Part shown: positions 1 through 7,240 of the stretch, piece after piece
How positions within the stretch are numbered: the first letter of the stretch is position 1
How the letters are laid out: each line of letters opens with the position of its first letter
Assembly: GCA_030038595.1 (NCBI GenBank)
Contig: JASHSW010000213.1
Span: forward strand, 1 to 11,440
Source of the DNA: Methylovirgula sp.
Lineage (GTDB): Bacteria; Pseudomonadota; Alphaproteobacteria; Rhizobiales; Beijerinckiaceae
Reading direction: 5' to 3'
Length of the DNA: 11,440 nt
The notes under the pieces: model-generated
What the model was told of the DNA's origin: nothing
Databases searched by the model: none
Seen by the model: the letters and a program-made list of their open reading frames with translations, nothing else
Program-made: the position numbers and the translations under genes

Positions 1-1
1 T

Positions 2-1573
2 ATCGGCACGTTCGGTGAAGTCGCGCGCACCAGCATGGTGCGTCACGCCTTCGAAATGCTGAGCGGCGGCGCGGTGAAGACCCGGCTCATCGCATTCTCT
101 GACGACATGGATGGGCTGCGCAAAGTTCCCGATAACATTCCCAACAAAGAGCTGATCGCCGCTCATCTCGGCAAGCCGCTGACGCAAATCCCCGATCCGT
201 TCGGCACGCATGCGAGTTTCGGGGCGCATAACAACGCGCGGCTGCGCGGGTTTCTCGACGAATTCGGCTTCGATTACGAGTTTGCCTCGGCGACCGACTA
301 TTACACGTCGGGCCGCTTCGACGCAGCCTTGCTGTGTCTGCTGGCCCGCTACGAAACGGTGATGGCGATCATGCTGCCGAGCTTCCGGCAAGAGCGCGCC
401 GCGACTTATTCGCCGTTTCTGCCGATCCATCCCGTAACCGGCATCGTCATGCAGGTGCCGATCGAGGAGATCGACGCCGCGGCCGGCGCGATCGCCTGGC
501 GCGATCCGGAAACCAACGAGCGGTTCGTCACGCCGGTTACCGGCGGTCATGCCAAACTGCAGTGGAAGCCCGATTGGGCAATGCGCTGGTATGCGCTCGG
601 CGTCGATTACGAGATGGCCGGCAAGGATCTCATCGACTCGGTCAAACTTTCGGGCGAGATCGTGCGTGCGCTCGGCGGCGTGCCGCCGGAAGGGTTCATC
701 TACGAGCTGTTTCTCGACGAAAAGGGCCAGAAAATCTCGAAATCGAGAGGCAATGGACTGGCGATCGACGAATGGCTCACCTATGCGAGCCCCGAAAGCC
801 TATCGCTGTTCATGTATCAGAAGCCGACTGCGGCGAAGCGACTTTATTTCGATGTAATCCCACGCACCGTCGATGACTATCTAACGTTGCTCGACGCCTA
901 TCCGCGCCAGGATTGGAAGGAGCGTCTCGGCAACCCCGTCTGGCACATCCATGCCGGTGCGCCGCCGGCGCCTGAAATTCTCCGCCACGAAGGTCGCGGT
1001 ACGGCGATTTCCTTCGGCATGCTGCTCAATCTCGCGGCGGTCGCCAACAGCGAAGACCCGCAGGTGCTCTGGGGCTTTCTGCGCCGCTACGCGCCGGACG
1101 TCTCGCCCGCGACCCACCCTCGCCTCGACAAGCTTGTCACGTATGCCGTACGCTACTTCCGCGACTTTGTGCGGCCGAACAAAACCTACCGGGCGCCCGA
1201 CGAAGTCGAGCGCGCCGCGCTGCAACAGATTTCCGATCGGCTTGCGGCGTTGCCCGAAAGTGCCGGCGCCGAGGAAATCCAGACCGCGCTCTATGACATC
1301 GCGCGGCCGATCCCGCGCTACCAGGATTTCTCCGCGAAGGGCGCGACGCAAGAGCGTCCCGGCGTTTCCAACGAATGGTTCAACATGCTTTACGAGGTGT
1401 TGCTCGGGGAACGCCGGGGTCCGCGCTTCGGCTCCTTCATTGCCCTCTACGGGATCGAGGAGACGCGTCGGCTGATCGCCGATGCGCTCGAAGGCACGCT
1501 GATGCGCAGACATGCGACATTCACGGAGGAGAGAAACAGGCGCGCTCCCTCGCTCCGCGTACACCAGGAATGA
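2..1573 (+). CDS. lysK: Class I lysyl-tRNA synthetase, 5'-truncated by window edge
   Basis: This enzyme charges tRNA-Lys with lysine in the cytoplasm, using the class I (Rossmann-type) fold found in archaea and many alphaproteobacteria. The reading frame is open from base 2 and begins [13 protein letters not shown]. The base before it would complete a His codon, giving the HIGT form of the class I HIGH signature. The second signature, KISKSRGN, is at 731-754 after the typical LFLDEKGQ lead-in. The frame ends at TGA 1571-1573, so 523 residues are visible and perhaps 30-40 N-terminal residues are missing, judged from usual family lengths. The ATG at 35 is internal, because the conserved motif lies upstream of it. 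It converges on the unknown gene at 1583-2269 and has no evident functional tie to the one-carbon genes. Family assignment is very secure; promoter and true start lie outside the window. Confidence 0.96.
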   Translation: MGTFGEVARTSMVRHAFEMLSGGAVKTRLIAFSDDMDGLRKVPDNIPNKELIAAHLGKPLTQIPDPFGTHASFGAHNNARLRGFLDEFGFDYEFASATDYYTSGRFDAALLCLLARYETVMAIMLPSFRQERAATYSPFLPIHPVTGIVMQVPIEEIDAAAGAIAWRDPETNERFVTPVTGGHAKLQWKPDWAMRWYALGVDYEMAGKDLIDSVKLSGEIVRALGGVPPEGFIYELFLDEKGQKISKSRGNGLAIDEWLTYASPESLSLFMYQKPTAAKRLYFDVIPRTVDDYLTLLDAYPRQDWKERLGNPVWHIHAGAPPAPEILRHEGRGTAISFGMLLNLAAVANSEDPQVLWGFLRRYAPDVSPATHPRLDKLVTYAVRYFRDFVRPNKTYRAPDEVERAALQQISDRLAALPESAGAEEIQTALYDIARPIPRYQDFSAKGATQERPGVSNEWFNMLYEVLLGERRGPRFGSFIALYGIEETRRLIADALEGTLMRRHATFTEERNRRAPSLRVHQE

Positions 1574-1582
1574 TGCGCGGCG

Positions 1583-2269
1583 TCAATGCCAGCCATGCCG
1601 CGCCAGCCATAAAGTGTCGGCGTATTTCCAGGCCGTGAAAGCGCCGAGCGCCAGCAGCGCACAGAGCAGCAGCGAACCTAGCAGATCGACGATGAATGCG
1701 AAGAGCCGGCCGATAGGCCGGGGCTTTTTTGCAGGCTTGCCGGCGGCCAACGAAGGCTCATGCCGCGCCGCGATCTTCCCCTGCGTCTCGGCATAGCCGC
1801 GCGCCGCGCGTTCGAGCGTGCCGTCGGCGGCAAGCGCTTTCTCGCGCTCGATGAGGCGGCGCGCGATGTAATCGCTCACCGCGTCGACGATCGGCTCCAC
1901 TCGTTCGCTTTCGGCGATAACAACGCGCCCGAGCCTTGTGTCTTGGATGAAACGGTAGGTGCGCCGGTCGTGGCCCATTTCGATGAAGCCGATCATGTCG
2001 ATGAAGAGCCGCGGCCGCTCCGTCGCGGCGAGGCCGATATCGAAGAGATCGACATCGGCCGGGATTTCGGCGGCGACCGGCAGAATTTCGTCGCGCAGCA
2101 TTTCGAGGCGGGCGATTTCCGCACCGCGCAGTTCGGCGATCACTTTGGTGCGCTCGGCGTCGTCGAGCCGAGCACGGCGAACGGCAAGCTTCAACGTCTC
2201 GGACGGGCGGGCGGCGTCCGTCGGCGGGCCCTCGCCGCTCGGCGGCGAGGCGAAATCGCGGCCTTCCAC
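1583..2269 (-). CDS. Unknown protein with C-terminal membrane anchor
   Basis: I do not recognise a named family. The 228-residue product starts with GTG at 2269, preceded by a purine-rich AGGGGGA ribosome-binding site, and ends with TGA at 1583-1585. Residues 1-25 are a loose Pro/Gly/Ser-rich segment. Residues about 25-165 look like a soluble helical domain containing PRLFIDMIGFIEMGHDRRTY (88-105 region) and a charged helix YIARRLIEREKAL. A basic, Pro/Lys-rich linker (about 172-188) precedes a single hydrophobic segment at about 189-213, followed by a short aromatic tail. This suggests a tail-anchored inner-membrane protein with its domain in the cytoplasm (inference). It lies 86 nt downstream of fhcC on the same strand, so it could be read through from the fhc operon or have its own promoter. 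From memory, similar proteins occur widely in Rhizobiales, so a methylotrophy role should not be assumed. Confidence 0.82.
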   Translation of the reverse strand: MEGRDFASPPSGEGPPTDAARPSETLKLAVRRARLDDAERTKVIAELRGAEIARLEMLRDEILPVAAEIPADVDLFDIGLAATERPRLFIDMIGFIEMGHDRRTYRFIQDTRLGRVVIAESERVEPIVDAVSDYIARRLIEREKALAADGTLERAARGYAETQGKIAARHEPSLAAGKPAKKPRPIGRLFAFIVDLLGSLLLCALLALGAFTAWKYADTLWLARHGWH

Positions 2270-2297
2270 GCGCTTCCCCCTCGATTAAGTCTTTCTT

Positions 2298-2325
2298 AAC
2301 TTAGACGATTTCCGGCGGCTGGCAA
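2298..2325 (-). promoter_or_regulatory. Possible weak promoter for the unknown anchored protein
   Basis: The 86-nt gap 2270-2355 contains an A/T-rich island that stands out from its G+C-rich surroundings. On the minus strand a TTGCCA hexamer (2325-2320) and a TAAGTT hexamer (2303-2298) are 16 nt apart, a loose sigma-70-like arrangement about 30 nt upstream of the GTG start. A 5-bp inverted repeat (TAAGT/ACTTA, 8-nt loop) overlaps the downstream hexamer. The gap shows no T-run hairpin that would end fhc transcription. The match is poor and is offered only as a candidate. Confidence 0.2.
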
Positions 2326-2355
2326 TGCGTTCGCGAGCTGGACCGGCGGCCGCGA

Positions 2356-3159
2356 TCACGCCGGTACAAAAATCTCGCCCTTGCCCAGCACCGCCATATC
2401 GCCGGCAAAACGGCGCAATGGAGCGCGGAAAAGCCGCGCCGCTCCACGGCTTTCGGGCAACAGGAATCGTCCGAATACGGCGGGGAAGCTCGAGGCAAAT
2501 TGCCCGCAATCAACGAACGTCGCGGCGAGCGCCGGCGGCTTGGCGAGCACGATCGTGCCGCGCCGCATGAGATAGCCGGGACTCATGCCGGCGCGGCCGA
2601 GGACGACCAAGGTCCCGGCGATGAGCCGGCTGCCGAGCCAATCGCCGGCGCCACCCTCGATCAGGATCGTGCCGCGTCGCAATCGGTCGCCGGCGCGAAG
2701 ACCGGCTGCGCCGCGCAGCACAAGCAGGCCGCCGCTCATGCCGTTCAATTCGCCCTCGCGCGGGGCGGCGAGGAAATCGCCGGCATTGCCGAGGATCTCG
2801 AGCCGGCCGCCGGCCATCGCCGAACCGGCATACGGTCCGACATTCCCGGAAATCACCAGTTCGCCGCCGCTCATCTTGCGGCCGGCATTGATACCCGCGT
2901 CGCCGGCTACCAAGATGCGGCCCCGGTTCAGACCTTGGCCGACGCCATCGAAACGCTCCGAACCGTCTTCGAAACGGATTTCCTCGGCAGATCCGGCGCG
3001 GATTCGGAAGAGATCGCCGACCGTGATCTTTTCGCACGTCGTCGCGAGGTCGATCGCGGCGATCTCTTTGCTGCTCTTGTCGGCGAGCAGATGCGGCAAC
3101 AGCGCCGAGAGATCGAGCCGTTGCGGCGGCGTCACCTTGGGAGTCAGGACGAGAGTCAC
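2356..3159 (-). CDS. fhcC: Formyltransferase/hydrolase complex subunit C (FhcC)
   Basis: FhcC is the homologue of archaeal formylmethanofuran dehydrogenase subunit C (FwdC/FmdC) and a structural subunit of the Fhc complex, which converts formyl-H4MPT to formate in methylotrophs. The 267 residues show the family hallmark: glycine-rich repeats over about residues 75-215 (for example AGDAGINAGRKMSGGELVIS and GNVGPYAGSAMAGGRLEI), which build a right-handed beta-helix like the C-terminal domain of glutamate synthase. No catalytic or metal site is expected or seen. Translation starts at GTG 3159, which overlaps the fhcD stop as GTGA, implying coupled translation; the stop is TGA at 2356-2358. It is the last gene of pcd-fhcBADC. 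Length and repeats fit the family. Confidence 0.95.
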   Translation of the reverse strand: MTLVLTPKVTPPQRLDLSALLPHLLADKSSKEIAAIDLATTCEKITVGDLFRIRAGSAEEIRFEDGSERFDGVGQGLNRGRILVAGDAGINAGRKMSGGELVISGNVGPYAGSAMAGGRLEILGNAGDFLAAPREGELNGMSGGLLVLRGAAGLRAGDRLRRGTILIEGGAGDWLGSRLIAGTLVVLGRAGMSPGYLMRRGTIVLAKPPALAATFVDCGQFASSFPAVFGRFLLPESRGAARLFRAPLRRFAGDMAVLGKGEIFVPA

Positions 3160-4064
3160 ACCAGCAAGTCCTTCAAATGGAAATGGAAAGGTCCGAGCTT
3201 GCCGCCGTAATTGCCGGCGCTGACGCGGCGCGCGCCATTACGCGGCCCAAGCTTGATGATTGCCGCGAGTCCGGCACGCATGGCGTTGGCAACCGCGGCT
3301 TCGGTCAAACCGTCGATGACGATTTCAAGAACGCAGCCGATGTCGTCGTCGAGCGCGGTTTTGACCGCACCGCGCAAGCTTGGGCAAAACGCATCGTTGG
3401 TCGAGGCGTGCAGCGCCTTGTATTTCGAGCCGACCTTCGAGCCGGAGCGGACGATGCCGCCGGGGAAGGGCATGATCGCGTCGCGCACCCCGTTCATTGC
3501 CTCGACCGCGGCCTCGGCGGCGCGCAGCGTCCGCTCGTAATCCGCACCGCAAATCAGAAGATTGCCGCCGCCGACCGCCCCTTTGGTCAAGCCGGTCGTT
3601 GCCTCGCAGAGGAACTCGCCGTCCATTACCGGGATGCGCCAGAAATGCCGATCGCCGAATTTCTTCGAGATCTGCCATCCGTCGCCGAAATAGCGCAAGA
3701 GATCGCCAATCTTCAGCACGTCCGGCGCGCTGAGGTCGGCAAAACAGGCCGAGCCGGGCGAGGTCAGGACGCATTGCCCGACCCGGTTGACGAGCTGCGT
3801 CTGCAAATCGTTGCTCGACATGGCGAAGATCAGAACGCGCATGCCCGGCCGCCCGTCCGGCGTGTCGCGCGCCTCGACCTCGCCGTCGATCGAGGCTTCG
3901 CAGCCGCAACCGATCACCGAGGTGGCAAAACCGGTCATCGTCACCGCCGCCTGTCGCGCCCAGCGCTTGTTCGGTCCAGTGATGACGAGCGCCGTACCGC
4001 GCATCGGAAACGCTTCGGCAAACGTATCGTCGATGCGCACGCCGTTTTTGGTTATCGACCGCAT
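3156..4064 (-). CDS. fhcD: Formylmethanofuran:H4MPT formyltransferase subunit (FhcD)
   Basis: FhcD is the bacterial counterpart of archaeal Ftr. Within the Fhc complex it transfers the formyl group from N5-formyl-H4MPT to methylofuran, the reverse of the methanogenic direction. The 302-residue product carries the Ftr signature PFPGGIVRSGSKVGSKYK at 199-216, the early TALVITGPNKRWA stretch and SVIGCGCEASIDG near residue 50. The frame remains open upstream to 4751, but the start chosen is ATG 4064: it has a strong GAGGAGG ribosome-binding site 4 nt upstream, the protein then begins MRSITKNGVRIDDTFAEAF as expected for the family, and the upstream extension lies inside fhcA. It overlaps the end of fhcA by 13 nt and the start of fhcC by 4 nt, so translation is probably coupled. 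Identification is very secure. Confidence 0.97.
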   Translation of the reverse strand: MRSITKNGVRIDDTFAEAFPMRGTALVITGPNKRWARQAAVTMTGFATSVIGCGCEASIDGEVEARDTPDGRPGMRVLIFAMSSNDLQTQLVNRVGQCVLTSPGSACFADLSAPDVLKIGDLLRYFGDGWQISKKFGDRHFWRIPVMDGEFLCEATTGLTKGAVGGGNLLICGADYERTLRAAEAAVEAMNGVRDAIMPFPGGIVRSGSKVGSKYKALHASTNDAFCPSLRGAVKTALDDDIGCVLEIVIDGLTEAAVANAMRAGLAAIIKLGPRNGARRVSAGNYGGKLGPFHFHLKDLLV

Positions 4065-5692
4065 GCGACCTCCTCGAACGCATAATCGCGCCCGAGCGCT
4101 TCGGCGGGAGGCACATTGAATAGGTTGCGAGATACGCCATACAGGTCGTCGTAATAGCCGGCGAGCCGGCGATCGATGCCTGACCCGTAGCGCGGCTGCA
4201 CCGTCAGCGTACGGCCGTAGCGATAATGCGTTACCCGCCCGTCGCGGACCACGAGGTCGCCATCCTTGAAGACGAGATGTGCGAAGCGAAACATTTGTGC
4301 CCGGTCGAGATCGTCGTTGTAGACGGCGACATCGGCAAGCGCACCGGGGCTCAAATGGCCGCGGTCCTTGAGTCCGAGAAGCTTGGCGGGGGCAACGCGC
4401 GTCATCGCGGCGATTTCGCTGAACGAATATTCGCGCGTAAGCGACGGCAGCGTGGTCATCTCGACCGCTTCCTTCGGCAGGTCGGCCAGCCACTTGGCGC
4501 GCGTATCGCGGCTCATGATCAGCGCGAAAAGGTCGGGATAGGTGGTATAAGGCGCGCCGTTGGGATGATCGGTCGTGAACAAAGAACGCATCGGATCGTC
4601 GAGCAAAAGGAAGAGTTCGAGACCGCATGCCCATTGCACCGCGTTGTAGAAATTGTCGGATTTGTAGAGGTAGGGAACGATGCCCGCGCCATTTGCCGCG
4701 CCGTCGTACATCACCGATTTGCGCGGCTTCGCCATGGGCCGCGCGCTCCACTGCCGGATGATGTCGAGCGACACGGTCACAGTCTGCCGGAACATCACTT
4801 GGCCGATATCGACCGTAATCGCCTTGGGAGCGGCATTGATCGCCTCGGCAAGCCGCGGCGCGGCGGAGGAAAAGCCGCGCTTTCCTTCCTTGCCGTAGGA
4901 ATAGAATTGGATGTGGGCGAGATGAATCCGCTTTCCTTCGGCCGCGGCGATGGTCTTAATCGCGGTATCGACGTTGCCCGGAACGCCGAGATTGTTGATA
5001 TGAAGATGCAGCGGATGCGGGATGCCGAGATCGATGGCCGCCTGCTGCATTGCCTGGAAGATCTGTCGCGAAGTCACTCCGTAGAAGGGAACGACATCGT
5101 CAAGATCGAAGGTGCGCGCATTATTCTGGAAGGCGATCGCGCCGCCCGGATTGACCGCCTTGAGGCCCATCGCTTTGGTCGCCGCGAGCATTGAACCGAC
5201 ATAATCGGCGATCGCGGTGCGGTTGCCGCCGCCGCGCAGCAGCGACAACAGAAAATCGTCGTCGCCGAGCACCGCGAGAATGCCCTTGTCGATGATCGGA
5301 ACATCGGCGAGTTCGAGGTGCGAGTGCAAAGCCTGGTGCGCAGGAACCGCAGGCTCGATCACCGTCGTAAATCCCATCATCGCGTAGCGGCAGCCCGTCT
5401 CGAAGGTGGACCAGCCGGCGGTCGAAAGCGGCGTCGCCGCCGGCCGCGGCACATGAGCGCGATGGTTTTCCGGCAGCAGAAGGCGGGCGGTGTTTACGCC
5501 GCCGCTGGCAATATGCGAGTGGATGTCGATGGCGCCCGCCATGACGATCTTGTCCGAGACGTCATAGACCGCGTCCGGCGTCTCGCCTTGAGGCGGCGCG
5601 ACGATCCGGTCGCCGCGGATCCAGAGGTCGCCGATCCCGTCTTGCTTGTTTGCCGGATCGACGATGCGACCGCCGGCAAGGCGTATCAACAT
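4052..5692 (-). CDS. fhcA: Formyltransferase/hydrolase complex subunit A, formyl-methylofuran hydrolase (FhcA)
   Basis: FhcA belongs to the amidohydrolase superfamily and matches FwdA/FmdA. In methylotrophs it hydrolyses formyl-methylofuran to formate and methylofuran in the cytoplasm. The 546-residue sequence holds candidate ligands for the dinuclear metal site: H58 and H60 in DIHSHIASGG, K178 in MGLKAVNPGG (the position and context expected for the carboxylated lysine), H229/H231 in HLHINN, H257/H260 in HLAH, and D375 in TTDHPNG. The characteristic FETGCRYAMMGFTTVIEPAVP and YKSDNFYNAVQWACGLELF stretches are present. ATG 5692 overlaps the fhcB stop by 7 nt, with an AAGGA site upstream; the TAA stop lies 13 nt inside fhcD. 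Ligand roles are assigned by analogy with FwdA; family identity is essentially certain. Confidence 0.97.
   Translation of the reverse strand: MLIRLAGGRIVDPANKQDGIGDLWIRGDRIVAPPQGETPDAVYDVSDKIVMAGAIDIHSHIASGGVNTARLLLPENHRAHVPRPAATPLSTAGWSTFETGCRYAMMGFTTVIEPAVPAHQALHSHLELADVPIIDKGILAVLGDDDFLLSLLRGGGNRTAIADYVGSMLAATKAMGLKAVNPGGAIAFQNNARTFDLDDVVPFYGVTSRQIFQAMQQAAIDLGIPHPLHLHINNLGVPGNVDTAIKTIAAAEGKRIHLAHIQFYSYGKEGKRGFSSAAPRLAEAINAAPKAITVDIGQVMFRQTVTVSLDIIRQWSARPMAKPRKSVMYDGAANGAGIVPYLYKSDNFYNAVQWACGLELFLLLDDPMRSLFTTDHPNGAPYTTYPDLFALIMSRDTRAKWLADLPKEAVEMTTLPSLTREYSFSEIAAMTRVAPAKLLGLKDRGHLSPGALADVAVYNDDLDRAQMFRFAHLVFKDGDLVVRDGRVTHYRYGRTLTVQPRYGSGIDRRLAGYYDDLYGVSRNLFNVPPAEALGRDYAFEEVACGR
4069..4075 (-). 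promoter_or_regulatory. Ribosome-binding site fixing the fhcD start
   Basis: GAGGAGG on the minus strand lies 4 nt before ATG 4064, inside the last codons of fhcA. It is the strongest Shine-Dalgarno match in the operon. It supports a 302-residue FhcD over the much longer open frame that reaches 4751. Confidence 0.75.
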
Positions 5693-6774
5693 GCCTCGCT
5701 TCCTTTCGCCAGATTTTGCTCGATGCGGCCGATGACGTCGGCGACACGCGGCGCATTGCTTGCGTTCTTTGCCCGCGCCAAGGCGAATGTCGCGATTTCC
5801 TGCGAGAATTCGATCGCATCATGGTCCTCGCCGGGGGTGCCGACCTCGATTTTGACGCGCGGCGGATAGGCAAAGCGTGTTTGCGGCTTCGCCAAAGCGA
5901 CAAGCGGGATGCGGCGATTCCATTGCGGCGCCTCGGCACGGTACGCCGAGATCCACAAAGCTGCGTCCGCTTCGTCCGCTTCGACCATGCGGTTGGCGTC
6001 GAAGCGCCAGATATCGTGCTCGGGATAGCCGCGGCCGAACCCGGTTCTGACCGGAAATCCGGTCATCCATCCGGACGTCTGCACGACTCCCAACGCATTC
6101 CCGCCCGGACCTAGCGCGAGCGTCGTAAACCGCGTCTTCTCGTTGAGATCGACGACGAGGCCGTGCAGCATTTCGATTGTCAATCGGTCGAGCGAATCGG
6201 CCGCGCAGACGACGACGCCGAAATGTGCGGCCTTCAACTGTGCGGCGAGCTCGACGAGTTTCTGGGCGCCGTTGGCGCGGGTCTTTCTTTCAAGCACGGC
6301 GGCGCGCAGATTGGCCAAGACCTGCGGCAGGGAGGAAGGCGATGCCGCAATCTCGGTCGCGCCGACCTGGGCAGCCTCGCCGCGGCTCGCTCCCAACCAG
6401 AAAACCTTGCGTGTTTTCGTCACGCTAAGCCGCGGTGGGGCGGCGAGGTCGAGATGCTTCGGCAAGTCGGGCAGGGATTCGAACAGTTTCGGACCGACGA
6501 ACAAGACACAGTCGGCGCGCAACCGCACGTCGTTTGCGGTGGTGAGGATCCGGCCCGCTTGGCGCATCACGTCGATATCGCGCAGCAGGACGTCGCTGGC
6601 GAGGTGGTCGTAGGCGCCGCGCAATTTCTCGGCAAGCGCAATTGCGGCCCGCGCGCCGGCGACGTCCGTGCCGAGACCGGCGATGACCGGCAGGCGCGCT
6701 GCGCCGAGCACACGTGCCGCCGCTGCCGCGGCCGCATCGAGCCCGACCGCTGCACCGTCCACAAAAGCCTTCAT
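5686..6774 (-). CDS. fhcB: Formyltransferase/hydrolase complex subunit B (FhcB), redox-inactive FwdB homologue
   Basis: FhcB is the methylotroph relative of the catalytic subunit of formylmethanofuran dehydrogenase (FwdB/FmdB) and a structural subunit of the Fhc complex. The 362-residue product shows ARLPVIAGLGTDVAGARAAI near the N-terminus and SGWMTGFPVRTGFGRGYPEHDIWRF (235-258 region). It has only three cysteines (89, 190, 362), and none forms the N-terminal iron-sulphur cluster motif. The Cys/Sec ligand context for molybdenum or tungsten is also absent, which fits hydrolysis rather than oxidation. The start chosen is ATG 6774 (MKAFVDGAAV), with AAGGA 3 nt upstream; a longer open frame to 6954 is rejected because it overlaps pcd and encodes Ser/Lys/Arg-rich sequence unlike the family. 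It lies 34 nt after pcd and overlaps fhcA by 7 nt. Confidence 0.94.
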   Translation of the reverse strand: MKAFVDGAAVGLDAAAAAAARVLGAARLPVIAGLGTDVAGARAAIALAEKLRGAYDHLASDVLLRDIDVMRQAGRILTTANDVRLRADCVLFVGPKLFESLPDLPKHLDLAAPPRLSVTKTRKVFWLGASRGEAAQVGATEIAASPSSLPQVLANLRAAVLERKTRANGAQKLVELAAQLKAAHFGVVVCAADSLDRLTIEMLHGLVVDLNEKTRFTTLALGPGGNALGVVQTSGWMTGFPVRTGFGRGYPEHDIWRFDANRMVEADEADAALWISAYRAEAPQWNRRIPLVALAKPQTRFAYPPRVKIEVGTPGEDHDAIEFSQEIATFALARAKNASNAPRVADVIGRIEQNLAKGSEAC

Positions 6775-6777
6775 GTA

Positions 6778-6782
6778 TCCTT
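6778..6782 (-). promoter_or_regulatory. Ribosome-binding site supporting the fhcB start
   Basis: AAGGA on the minus strand (within GGAGCAAGGA) lies 3 nt upstream of ATG 6774, in the 34-nt gap after the pcd stop. It favours the 362-residue FhcB over a frame-extended version of 422 residues. Confidence 0.6.
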
Positions 6783-6808
6783 GCTCCGCCGCTGCGGAAG
6801 GTTTCTGC

Positions 6809-7240
6809 CTATTTGTCGTATTTGATGTATGCGAAGCGCTGGTCGTCAACGGGCGTGCCTTCGAGAGGGCCGCCTTCTTTGCCTGGCTGCCATTGCACGA
6901 CCTCTTCGATCTTTTTCGCCAAAGCGAAGTCTTTGTCGGTGATTCCTTTGGCACTATGGGTTTTCAGGCGCACTTCCACCCACGCGTAGGACGCGGTCAG
7001 ATCCGGGTGGTGCCAAGCGGCTTCGGCGAGGTGGCCGACCGTATTGATCAGCATCAGCGTGCCTTTCCAGCCGTGCGTCCGGTAGGTGCGCCGAATCCAG
7101 CCGTCTTCATAATGCCAGTGCGGCAGTTCGGCGGCGAGCCGCGCCTTGATCGCGGCTTCGTCATAAGCCTGCTCGCGTTTTTCTGCACACATGGGCGAGA
7201 TCTTTGCACCCGTTTTCAACAGTATGGCAATATCGGCCAT
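6809..7240 (-). CDS. Pterin-4a-carbinolamine dehydratase family protein (PCD/DCoH-like)
   Basis: The family dehydrates 4a-hydroxy-tetrahydropterins to quinonoid dihydropterins. The published PCD signature [EDKH]-x3-H-[HN]-[PCS]-x5,6-[YWF]-x9-[HW]-x8,15-D is fully met by E73, H77-H78-P79, Y85, H95 and D104, so the active site looks intact. The core covers about residues 30-115. A tail of about 28 residues (WQPGKEGG...EGTP...RFAYIKYDK) extends beyond the usual PCD end, and the N-terminus is also extended. ATG 7240 gives 143 residues, with an in-frame stop at 7253-7255 just upstream; the internal ATG 7192 (MCAEKREQAYD, 127 residues) is a real alternative, and neither has a strong ribosome-binding site. 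It heads the fhcBADC operon, so I infer a role with H4MPT (repair or biosynthesis) rather than phenylalanine hydroxylation. No aromatic hydroxylase gene is visible nearby. Confidence 0.92.
   Translation of the reverse strand: MADIAILLKTGAKISPMCAEKREQAYDEAAIKARLAAELPHWHYEDGWIRRTYRTHGWKGTLMLINTVGHLAEAAWHHPDLTASYAWVEVRLKTHSAKGITDKDFALAKKIEEVVQWQPGKEGGPLEGTPVDDQRFAYIKYDK

Noticed and set aside
881..1564. 227-codon open frame on the minus strand opposite lysK
   Set aside because: Shadow of lysK. Arg-rich without family features.
1574..1582. Possible terminator between the convergent lysK and unknown gene
   Set aside because: The gap is only 9 nt, and neither it nor the flanking bases show a stable stem followed by a T-run.
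2312..2350. Repeat CCGGCGGC as a terminator stem after fhcC
   Set aside because: The two copies are direct, not inverted, so they cannot pair; no T-run follows.
2500..3210. 236-codon open frame on the plus strand opposite fhcC
   Set aside because: Produced by the G+C-rich glycine repeats of fhcC read in reverse; Ala/Gly/Asp-rich and featureless.
4065..4751. Upstream extension of the fhcD frame giving a 531-residue protein
   Set aside because: The extension lies entirely within fhcA in another frame, is Arg/Ser-rich and unlike Ftr. ATG 4064 has a strong ribosome-binding site and the family-typical N-terminus.
4226..5194. 322-codon open frame on the plus strand opposite fhcA
   Set aside because: Shadow of fhcA: composition is His/Arg-rich, no family resemblance, and fhcA is unmistakable. 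Long antisense frames are common in high-G+C DNA.
6775..6954. 60-residue N-terminal extension of fhcB
   Set aside because: It overlaps the PCD gene, is low-complexity Ser/Lys/Arg sequence, and FhcB homologues begin near MKAFVDG; AAGGA precedes ATG 6774.
2356..7240. Molybdenum or tungsten formylmethanofuran dehydrogenase operon of archaeal type
   Set aside because: FhcB lacks the metal and cluster ligands, no ferredoxin-like subunits are present, and the order pcd-fhcBADC beside mtdB and mch is the methylotroph arrangement.
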